From contig JAOTUP010000138.1 in assembly GCA_029863825.1 (NCBI GenBank), positions 1 through 6,127 on the forward strand: DNA of 6,127 bases, in the 5' to 3' direction. This DNA comes from Acidobacteriota bacterium (GTDB lineage Bacteria > Acidobacteriota > Thermoanaerobaculia > Multivoradales > JAHEKO01). Position numbers and translations under genes: made by a program. Of the stretch, positions 1-4,547 are shown one piece after another (positions within the stretch are counted from its first letter, which is position 1; each line of letters opens with the position of its first letter). The notes beneath the pieces were generated by a model. It was not told the DNA's origin and did not search any database. It saw nothing but the letters and a program-made list of their open reading frames with translations.

Positions 1-1062
1 TACACGGTAGGGCAGCTTTTGGGGGCCTGCGGTCCGAACCCTTCCGACGGATGTGACTACAGCAACTATCAAGTTGACGGCGCCTTCTCCACGACCTACT
101 CGTCGATCTCAAGCTGGCTCAACCCACCGAAGTACACATTGACAATCTCGAAAACGGGAACCGGGACAGGAACCGTGACAAGCAGTCCTGCAGGTATCGA
201 CTGCGGGACCACGTGCTCCGACCAGTTTGCCTCCGGGACCATTGTCCAACTGACCGCCGAACCGGCAACCGGATCGCAGTTCGCGGGCTGGAGCGGTCAT
301 TCCGACTGTTCCGACGGGCAAGTCACAATGAACGCTAACAAAACCTGCACCGCAACATTCAATAAGACAAAAAAGACTCTCACCGTTTCAAAGGCCGGTG
401 CGGGGTCGGGTACCGTCACGAGCAACCCAGCTGGCATCAATTGCGGCGGCGATTGCTCGCAGGCCTATGACCACGGGACAACCGTTCAGATCATCGCCGC
501 ACCGTCCATCGACTCGACATTCGCAGGCTGGGGCGGGGCTTCGGACTGTCTCGACGGAAACGTCACCATGACGGCGTCAACCGGGTGCGTTGCAACCTTC
601 GATCTCCGACCAACGTTTCAGCTCAGTGTCTCAAAGAGTGGCACTGGCAGCGGTGTGATTACGAGCACTCCCTCCGGCATCAACTGTGGATCCGACTGCC
701 AGGAAGCGTGTTACGAAGGCGAGACAATGCTTCTCTCGGGGACTCCTTCGATCGGCCACGAGTTGACAAGCTGGGGTGGCCACGCCGACTGCGTTGACGG
801 AGTTCTCTCCATGAACGGAGCCCGTGCGTGCACTGCTACTTTTAGCCCGTGTTCTTCACAGAGCGTCGTCGACGTCCTCGGAGAAATCGCGGGCCCGAGC
901 ACGCGAAGCGCCTGCAATCATCTCCGGCTCGGCCCAGATCTCAGGATTACCGAAACTGGGGCCCTCACAGCTGCGGCAGGAAACACGGTGACCTTGTACA
1001 ACGGCTTCAGACTCGAGGCTGGTGGCCGATTAACAGTGATTCTCGGGCAACCCATGCCGTAG
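1..1062 (+). CDS. Secreted trypsin-like (lysyl-endopeptidase-type) serine protease, C-terminal part with three InlB-like repeats; 5' end off window
   Basis: The frame is open from base 1 to TAG at 1060-1062 (353 visible residues), so the true start lies upstream; the in-frame TTG at 19 is only an internal codon. Residues 1-42 (VGQLLGACG, a C10/C18 pair, VDGAF, then SSWLNP) match the last strands and C-terminal helix of trypsin-fold proteases of the lysyl endopeptidase type. The catalytic His/Asp/Ser would lie upstream, so activity cannot be judged here. Three repeats of about 76 residues follow (45-120, 125-200, 205-281). Each runs from an LT/LSVSK-like strand through SxPxGIxCGxxC and FxGW or a variant to a C-x-ATF end, as in the divergent InlB B-repeat family (Flg_new_2-like). 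Residues 282-353 form a small beta-rich domain ending TLYNGFRLEAGGRLTV. The paired cysteines imply an oxidising compartment, so the protein is probably periplasmic or extracellular. The protease assignment is inferred from a short segment; the repeats are clear. Confidence 0.72.
   Translation, partial: YTVGQLLGACGPNPSDGCDYSNYQVDGAFSTTYSSISSWLNPPKYTLTISKTGTGTGTVTSSPAGIDCGTTCSDQFASGTIVQLTAEPATGSQFAGWSGHSDCSDGQVTMNANKTCTATFNKTKKTLTVSKAGAGSGTVTSNPAGINCGGDCSQAYDHGTTVQIIAAPSIDSTFAGWGGASDCLDGNVTMTASTGCVATFDLRPTFQLSVSKSGTGSGVITSTPSGINCGSDCQEACYEGETMLLSGTPSIGHELTSWGGHADCVDGVLSMNGARACTATFSPCSSQSVVDVLGEIAGPSTRSACNHLRLGPDLRITETGALTAAAGNTVTLYNGFRLEAGGRLTVILGQPMP
133..360 (+). repeat. InlB-like protein repeat 1 of 3 (coding)
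   Basis: This is the first of three tandem domains of about 76 residues in the protease-like gene. It contains SPAGIDCGTTC, FAGW and a terminal CTATF. The four cysteines are placed as in the other two copies, which suggests two conserved disulfides. DNA identity between copies is low to moderate, so this is an old protein-level duplication rather than a recent DNA repeat. Confidence 0.8.
373..600 (+). repeat. InlB-like protein repeat 2 of 3 (coding)
   Basis: This is the second tandem domain, with NPAGINCGGDC, FAGWGG and CVATF. Its length equals that of repeat 1, and a four-residue linker (NKTK) separates the two. Confidence 0.8.
613..843 (+). repeat. InlB-like protein repeat 3 of 3 (coding)
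   Basis: This is the third tandem domain, with TPSGINCGSDC, TSWGG and CTATF. It differs from the other copies by one extra cysteine (CQEAC) and by TSW in place of AGW. The extra cysteine may be free or may pair with a cysteine in the C-terminal domain that follows. Confidence 0.78.
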
Positions 1063-1111
1063 GGCGTTCTCCCCGGGTCGGTTGGCCACGTCCAATGACA
1101 GGAAACCGCCC

Positions 1112-1126
1112 GCCCCGGGCAGGGGC
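1112..1126 (+). terminator. Possible short GC hairpin after the protease-like gene
   Basis: GCCCC (1112-1116) can pair with GGGGC (1122-1126) across a five-base loop, about 50 bases after the stop codon. There is no following T-run, so it is not a typical intrinsic terminator. The same G-runs could instead join the quadruplex-type tract described next. Confidence 0.2.
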
Positions 1127-1145
1127 CGGGGTCGCGGGGCTGGGG
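1117..1145 (+). other. G-quadruplex-type tract
   Basis: Five runs of at least three guanines lie on the plus strand at 1117-1119, 1122-1125, 1128-1131, 1136-1139 and 1142-1145, separated by loops of two to four bases. This meets the usual G3+N1-7 pattern for an intramolecular quadruplex with one spare run. The last run is also the outer end of the inverted repeat that begins at 1142. A quadruplex here could stall RNA polymerase or a replication fork downstream of the protease-like gene. That role is inferred; only the G-run pattern is seen. Confidence 0.5.
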
Positions 1146-1211
1146 TCAGGTCTTGAATTGCTGCATGCGGACGTCTCGAGCCAGGTCGGCGGCAATGCAA
1201 GGCCTGACCCC
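1142..1211. repeat. REP-like imperfect inverted repeat (GGGGTCAGG...CCTGACCCC)
   Basis: The left arm 1142-1161 and right arm 1192-1211 are 20 bases each and complementary at 18 positions. One of the two mismatches would be a G-U pair in RNA. They enclose a 30-base loop (1162-1191). The outer core GGGGTCAGG / CCTGACCCC is the type of palindrome often found near REP-associated tyrosine transposases (IS200-like Y1 enzymes) in Proteobacteria. No transposase gene is in the window, so this would be a solitary, non-autonomous copy. It lies directly upstream of a toxin fragment that has lost its N-terminus. Confidence 0.65.
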
Positions 1212-1283
1212 GGCAGTGTTCTCTTCCGGCTCACGCGAGAATTCCGACTTGCATCTTGCAGGCCCGGCACCTTTTCGGCGCCG

Positions 1284-1404
1284 ACTCCTCGAGGGCTTCG
1301 CTCGTGGCGAACCGGTGACTTTCGCATCGTGTATCGGGTCGTCGATGAGCAGATCGAGATCCTGACCGTTGCGGTTGGTCATCGGCGGCAGGTCTACGAC
1401 CGGT
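1284..1404 (+). pseudogene. RelE/ParE-family toxin remnant, C-terminal part only
   Basis: The segment reads GLRSWRTGDFRIVYRV, then an acidic turn, a hydrophobic strand and VGHRRQVYDRL. This is the conserved C-terminal half of RelE-type mRNA interferase toxins (RxGDYR-V-Y strand, then GHR-x-x-VY). RelE proteins are normally about 85-95 residues; only about 38-40 are recognisable. The sequence upstream in the same frame, back to the inverted repeat at 1211, does not resemble the RelE N-terminal helices in any plus-strand frame. There is no credible start or ribosome-binding site, and the frame runs on to a stop at 1518-1520 without further similarity. No antitoxin for this copy is visible beside it. 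It is most likely a dead relic, perhaps cut when the neighbouring repeat region arrived. Confidence 0.65.
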
Positions 1405-1424
1405 TGAGAGCGGTTGAAGGAGGG

Positions 1425-1434
1425 GGGTGCACCC
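1425..1434. repeat. Perfect 10-bp palindrome GGGTGCACCC
   Basis: A perfect palindrome lies just after an AAGGAGGGGGG purine run in the non-coding stretch between the RelE relic and the HigB-like toxin. The purine run resembles a ribosome-binding site, but no suitable start codon follows. The function of either element is unknown. Confidence 0.3.
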
Positions 1435-1507
1435 GAACAGAGACTGTCAGGGGAGTGCAAGGTTCTGTGGCTCGAGACCGTCTTGTCTGGTGGAGGATGT
1501 TGCGCAA

Positions 1508-1523
1508 ATGTCAGATTTGACAT
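1508..1523. promoter_or_regulatory. Candidate operator: ATGTCA-N4-TGACAT dyad upstream of the toxin-antitoxin pair
   Basis: A perfect 6+6 base inverted repeat (ATGTCA at 1508-1513, TGACAT at 1518-1523) with a four-base GATT spacer lies in a locally AT-rich stretch of otherwise GC-rich DNA. It ends ten bases before an ATG at 1533. XRE antitoxins commonly repress their own operon by binding such short dyads, so this is the natural candidate operator for the antitoxin at 1853. TATTTT at 1523-1528, with a weak TTGCGC 17 bases upstream, could be a promoter that the dyad would overlap. The dyad is seen; the regulatory role is inferred. Confidence 0.45.
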
Positions 1524-1532
1524 ATTTTCGCC

Positions 1533-1578
1533 ATGCGGCTGCGTGAGAAGCCGCTGCGCTGGATCGCCGGTGAGGTTC
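1533..1578 (+). pseudogene. Displaced N-terminal coding of the HigB-like toxin
   Basis: ATG 1533 opens a frame reading MRLREKPLRWIAGEV, which matches the expected family N-terminus, then runs into unrelated sequence and stops at 1617-1619 after 28 codons. The remainder of the toxin continues in the next frame. WIAGEV also carries one residue more than the usual WIGEV, so up to four bases may have been added here. A sequencing error or a true inactivating insertion would look the same. Confidence 0.55.
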
Positions 1579-1866
1579 AAGACACCGCCTTTCTCTCGAG
1601 CTGCCAGGGTAGAAGCTAGCGTTCTGCTGCGGCGGCTCCAGCGGGGCGAGTCGCTCGGGATGCCGCACTCCCGGCCACTTCGCATTATTGGAAAGCGGTG
1701 TTACGAGCTGAGAATCAGAGACCAGGAGCAGACTTGGCGGATCGTCTATCGAACAGATCCGGACGCCATTGTGGTTCTCGAGGTGTTTTCGAAGAAGATG
1801 AGAAAGACGCCTCTCGCAGTCATTAGACGGTGTAGACGACGACTTCAGGAGTATGACGGTGGATAG
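1570..1866 (+). CDS. HigB/Gp49-like (RelE superfamily) toxin, N-terminus frameshifted
   Basis: From GTG at 1570 this encodes 98 residues of the phage-derived Gp49-like/HigB family, expected to be ribosome-dependent mRNA endonuclease toxins. Recognisable parts in order are KTPPFSRAARVEAS with LLRRLQRGESLGMPHSRP, then ELRIRD, TWRIVYRTDPDAIVVLEVF and SKKMRKTP, ending in a basic helix. In this family KTPPFS usually follows a W-I-G-E-V/I strand. That strand is present upstream (PLRWIAGEV from ATG 1533) but in another frame, which stops at 1617-1619. One extra base near 1577-1579 (GAGGTTCAAG) accounts for the shift. GTG 1570, or GTG 1543, could restart translation and yield a toxin lacking its first strand, though neither has a clear ribosome-binding site. 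The last 14 bases overlap the antitoxin start, which is typical toxin-first higBA order. Family membership is firm; whether the toxin is functional is open. Confidence 0.78.
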   Translation: MRFKTPPFSRAARVEASVLLRRLQRGESLGMPHSRPLRIIGKRCYELRIRDQEQTWRIVYRTDPDAIVVLEVFSKKMRKTPLAVIRRCRRRLQEYDGG

Positions 1867-2176
1867 AAAACACTGGGGCAACCTCCAGCGAGAAGGCTGG
1901 CGCGAAGGCGATGCCGCTGCCTTCCTTGGGTTGTCGCCGGAAGAGGCTATGTACGTGGAGATGAAGCTCCGGCTCGCCGATGCGGTCAGGGCACTGCGGG
2001 CAAGGCAGTCGCTGACACAGATTGAGCTGGCCGAGCGCCTGGGCTCGAGTCAGTCGCGTGTGGCCAAGATCGAAGGCGGCGATCCTTCGGTTTCAATCGA
2101 CCTGCTCGCTCGGTCGATGCTGGCGCTGGGGGCGACGAACGAAGACATTGCTCGCGCCATTGGCACAGTCGGCTGA
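1853..2176 (+). CDS. XRE-family antitoxin (HigA-like helix-turn-helix protein)
   Basis: This is a complete protein of 107 residues. Residues 1-37 form the N-terminal extension usual for antitoxins paired with Gp49-like toxins (GWREGDAAAFLGLSPEEA, then YVEMKL). Residues 44-100 form an HTH_XRE fold, with ELAERLGSSQSRVAKIE spanning the helix-turn-helix and GDPSVSIDLLARSMLALG completing the domain. It should neutralise the preceding toxin by direct binding and repress the operon, possibly at the dyad at 1508-1523. ATG 1853 lies 14 bases inside the toxin gene, so translation is probably coupled; an AGGAG sits almost against the ATG and is too close for an ideal ribosome-binding site. Unlike its neighbours it shows no truncation or frameshift, as expected if loss of the antitoxin is costlier than loss of the toxin. 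Confidence 0.9.
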   Translation: MTVDRKHWGNLQREGWREGDAAAFLGLSPEEAMYVEMKLRLADAVRALRARQSLTQIELAERLGSSQSRVAKIEGGDPSVSIDLLARSMLALGATNEDIARAIGTVG

Positions 2177-2208
2177 GATGGTTCGAGATCGAACCGCTGA
2201 GGTAGGCC

Positions 2209-2601
2209 GTGCATAGAGTTGAGAAAGTCCAGGCGCTCGCCGACTACCGCCTTTCGGTTCAGTTTGCCGACGGAGTGAAGGGCGAGGTGGATCTCTCGGA
2301 CCGCCTCTTCGGCCCGTCGCCTACAACGCCAAGTCCAGCCATGACGGACTGCGGCACTGCCAGGGCGATTCGCAGGAGTCTCGAGCTCCCGGCTCAGGAG
2401 ATCGGACCAACCGCGCCCGCTGCCACTGCCCGGCCTGTTCACCGCTCTCACGCCGCGGCGCACAAAAGCGATTTCCTCCTCCGCCACGGATCCTGCTCCG
2501 ACGCCCCTCAGCGTCTGAATCATGGCCGACTCGGCGGAGATTTCCCCTCGGTCACGGGCACAGAAACGAGCCGCTCGGCTTCAGCGGGCGTTCGCACGTG
2601 A
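2209..2601 (+). pseudogene. DUF2442-family protein, N-terminal half only, running into unrelated tail
   Basis: From GTG 2209, preceded by GAGG at 2199-2202 with six-base spacing, the first 36 codons read as a typical DUF2442 N-terminus: a VEKVQALADYRL strand, then VQFADGVKGEV and DLSDRLFGP. The family normally continues with a segment containing a W-P-N-G-A-D-like motif, to about 75-90 residues. After about 2317 the frame is rich in Pro, Ser, Thr, Ala and Arg, and no continuation is found in any plus frame. The frame runs to 2599-2601, overlapping the 3' end of the convergent membrane-protein gene by 82 bases. DUF2442 proteins are small and often sit beside toxin-antitoxin-like genes. It begins 32 bases after the antitoxin stop, so it was probably the third gene of the operon. 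It is most likely broken by a 3' replacement; a short protein could still be made. Confidence 0.6.
2318..2519. other. Junction stretch without recognisable gene
   Basis: Between the end of DUF2442 similarity and the 3' end of the convergent gene I recognise no protein family on either strand. A small GACGC/GCGTC dyad at 2500-2515 could form a five-base-pair hairpin between the convergent genes, but it lacks a T-run on either side. This stretch probably replaced the missing half of the DUF2442 gene. Confidence 0.4.
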
Positions 2602-4196
2602 GTGAGCGACTCGCCCGCGGAGTCGCTGGACGGACTTGCCCGAAGTCGACGCCAGAGCGGCAGACCCGCGGTGCCCACGAAGTAGACCGCCAGCAGGGCG
2701 TTCATCAGGCTATAGCTCCCGTGCCAATCGGCCCCCGCGAGCACGGCCGCTCCGTAGAGGAGAAATGCCGCCATCTGCCCCCCGGCCAGGAGACGACGTC
2801 GGGAGGCACCGTCGACCATGAAGAGCGGCATGAGTGCTGCCGCCCCGAAGTAGTAGCGCGATAGAACCAGCAGCGAAAAGACCGCGCCGAGGCCCAGGAT
2901 CTGCGCATTCCAGGATCGCCCGCCCAACGCGGCGGCGGCCAGCATGCCGACCAAGAGGAGCTTGGCTGTCCAGACCCACGGCTGTCGCATCTCGAGCGTC
3001 CGGGCGCGATCAGTCGCGTCGGCCTTTTCACGCATCTGCCGAAAATCGCCGGTAAAGGCGTGCTCGAGACCGATCCGGCGCTCGCCGGCAACGTGGTGTT
3101 CTCGATGCAGGCTGATGGCCTCCACCCATTCCAGCCACGCCTGCGGTCCTCGTCCGTTCGCGGTTCCGATCGCCAGAGCGACGACGCAGGAGAGAACGCA
3201 CGACAGGGCATAGCGACGGAGCCGTGGCGCGATGTGGCGGCACCTGACGCCCTGAACGAGCGCCGGCAGCAGAGCGAACGCGATTAGGATCACCGGAAAG
3301 ACCCGGGTCATGATCGCGTACGCCATCAACGCCCCGGCGAGCGCCGGCCGGCGCCGGTGATAGAAGCACAGGCCAGCGGCCATCGCGCACAGCCAGTCCG
3401 CCTGGAGGAATCCCCCGATCAGTCGGGCGGTGTTGGTCGGGCTGGCGACAAAGAGAAGTAGCACCAAAACCGAGCGTCTCCGGCCAAAGGTCCTCGAGAC
3501 AAGAAGCGCGGTCAGTGCCAGCAGCACCGGGTCGATGAACGCCAGGACCGGAAGCCAGGAAGAGGTCGCCGGCACCAAGGCCGCCGAGGCTCGGCCTATC
3601 GATGTCCAGAATGGCGTGCCGTTGTAACCGCGATCCCGGAAGACGTTGCTCCAGCGCTCGGCTCGACGGTATCCGGCAAGCGCCGCGACATCCTCCTTGA
3701 AGGACCTCCAGCGCTCCGCTGTGAACCGTTCCCCAGGGGTGAAGCCATCCTCGAGTTGTTCTCTTGGCACGATCTCATAGCTGCCGAGATCTCTCGCCTC
3801 GCTGATCTTCTCGCTCCAGTAGCCGTCGTGCTCATGATCGGCAACGAGCGCCGCGACATAGAGGTCCTCGTACCCGAGTTCGGCGAAGTACTTCGCGCCG
3901 AGGTAGTAATGAAAGAAATTCGATGCTCGCACCTCTCCCTGCACCAGCCTGGTGATGTCGCCGACAGTCGCTGCCGTGAGCATCGCCAGAGCCAGGCTGA
4001 GAAGGGCCGCGTCTCGCTTTGCGCTCTCGATCCCGTAGGTCCACCGCCGTCGGCTCGGCCACCAGAGGGCCAGCAGTCCGAAAGACACGAGGCCCGTATG
4101 GAGCAAGTCCGAGGAGGGTACGAAGCAGGCGAGGACGACGACCAGGACCAGGTCGAAATGCGGAATCCTGGAGGATCCGGCCTGTGTACCCGCCAT
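2520..4196 (-). CDS. Polytopic membrane protein, GT-C-like (GT87/DUF2029-type) putative glycosyltransferase
   Basis: The protein has 558 residues. ATG 4196 is chosen because GAGAGGAG lies just upstream with five-base spacing; an alternative in-frame start at 4229 would add 11 polar residues. There are about 10-12 hydrophobic segments, starting near residues 14-46 and 63-80 and then from about 190 to 515. After the second hydrophobic stretch comes FFHYYLGAKYFAELGYEDLY (94-113), resembling the first extracytoplasmic loop of GT-C enzymes that use polyprenyl-phosphate sugars. A long charged loop follows (about 114-190), ending DRGYNGTPFW. Residues from about 515 form a hydrophilic tail. Deltaproteobacterial genomes carry similar uncharacterised proteins with the HYYLG-KYF and GYN-TP signatures. 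Transfer of a sugar to an envelope lipid, protein or polysaccharide is inferred from fold type only; no substrate can be named. It lies 351 bases downstream of the barrel gene on the same strand. Confidence 0.75.
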   Translation of the reverse strand: MAGTQAGSSRIPHFDLVLVVVLACFVPSSDLLHTGLVSFGLLALWWPSRRRWTYGIESAKRDAALLSLALAMLTAATVGDITRLVQGEVRASNFFHYYLGAKYFAELGYEDLYVAALVADHEHDGYWSEKISEARDLGSYEIVPREQLEDGFTPGERFTAERWRSFKEDVAALAGYRRAERWSNVFRDRGYNGTPFWTSIGRASAALVPATSSWLPVLAFIDPVLLALTALLVSRTFGRRRSVLVLLLFVASPTNTARLIGGFLQADWLCAMAAGLCFYHRRRPALAGALMAYAIMTRVFPVILIAFALLPALVQGVRCRHIAPRLRRYALSCVLSCVVALAIGTANGRGPQAWLEWVEAISLHREHHVAGERRIGLEHAFTGDFRQMREKADATDRARTLEMRQPWVWTAKLLLVGMLAAAALGGRSWNAQILGLGAVFSLLVLSRYYFGAAALMPLFMVDGASRRRLLAGGQMAAFLLYGAAVLAGADWHGSYSLMNALLAVYFVGTAGLPLWRRLRASPSSDSAGESLTHVRTPAEAERLVSVPVTEGKSPPSRP

Positions 4197-4201
4197 CTGG
4201 T

Positions 4202-4209
4202 CTCCTCTC
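4202..4209 (-). promoter_or_regulatory. Ribosome-binding site fixing the start of the GT-C-like gene
   Basis: Read on the minus strand, GAGAGGAG is five bases before ATG 4196. The earlier in-frame ATG codons (4229, 4226, 4220) have no comparable site, which decides the start. Confidence 0.7.
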
Positions 4210-4211
4210 TC

Positions 4212-4226
4212 ATGACTCATGGTCAT
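4212..4226. repeat. Small dyad in the leader of the GT-C-like gene
   Basis: ATGACTCAT (4212-4220) is a nine-base dyad, and ATGAC (4212-4216) also pairs with GTCAT (4222-4226). It lies directly upstream of the ribosome-binding site, so a leader hairpin or protein site is conceivable. It is short and could be chance. Confidence 0.25.
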
Positions 4227-4229
4227 CAC

Positions 4230-4547
4230 CGTCGCCGCTAACCGTGCCGCGTGTCTGGGCCGGAACCAGGCCGAGAGTGTCTCCCAGCCCGTGCACGTCG
4301 CCTCCCTCGCCGCCGTGACGCGGAGCGTGACGTCGGGCGCATACCGTGGCTCTCACACGCACTGCGGACTAGCCTGAGTTTCTCACCAGCATTCGTGGCG
4401 AGAGGCCGCAAATGGTTGTAGATACGAGGCTTGCAACCGAGATCGACGCAAGTGCACGTGAAGTACTTCGAGGAGATCGAAGGGAGCCTAACAACTCAGA
4501 TTCAAGCATTCCCGGCCTCGCAGTAGAAGGTTGGTGAGAAGCTAATG
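4230..4547. other. Intergenic region between barrel and GT-C-like genes; no gene seen
   Basis: Neither strand shows a family-like reading frame. It holds a direct repeat CGTGACG at 4314-4320 and 4326-4332 (12-base period) and the hairpin at 4466-4482. I find no convincing -35/-10 pair for the minus-strand gene, although its distance from the upstream gene suggests it has its own promoter. Confidence 0.5.
4460..4482 (-). terminator. Interleaved dyads downstream of the barrel gene, possible terminator or alternative hairpin
   Basis: CTTCGA (4466-4471) pairs perfectly with TCGAAG (4477-4482) across five bases. The same CTTC can instead pair with GAAG at 4460-4463 in the perfect palindrome GAAGTACTTC. 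The site is 66 bases past the stop of the barrel gene on the minus strand. No T-run follows, so intrinsic termination is doubtful; two mutually exclusive hairpins are possible. Confidence 0.3.

Noticed and set aside
1142..1211. CRISPR repeat or attachment site
   Set aside because: There is only one inverted pair, no regular direct repeats or spacers, and no integrase or tRNA gene nearby.
849..1289. Plus-strand open frame overlapping the end of the protease-like gene
   Set aside because: The Arg/Pro-rich translation is out of frame with the clear beta-rich C-terminal domain. Only its later part (1284-1404) resembles a protein family.
1517..1545. TTGACA at 1517-1522 as a promoter -35 box
   Set aside because: The hexamer is perfect, but the region 16-18 bases downstream (around 1539-1545) has no -10-like sequence. 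The hexamer is better explained as one arm of the dyad.
1146..1685. Minus-strand open frame of 179 codons across the toxin-antitoxin region
   Set aside because: It is antisense to the inverted repeat and to two recognisable toxin segments, rich in Arg/Ser/Pro, and matches no family I recognise. It is a GC-driven shadow.
2050..2523. Minus-strand open frame of 157 codons over the antitoxin end and DUF2442 relic
   Set aside because: It runs antisense to the well-conserved HTH domain, has no ribosome-binding site and has no recognisable motif.
3596..4213. Minus-strand 205-codon frame overlapping the GT-C-like gene
   Set aside because: It shares the same strand in a shifted frame, with Arg/Ser-rich low-complexity translation and no hydrophobic segments, whereas the 2520-4196 frame has clear membrane segments and a strong ribosome-binding site.
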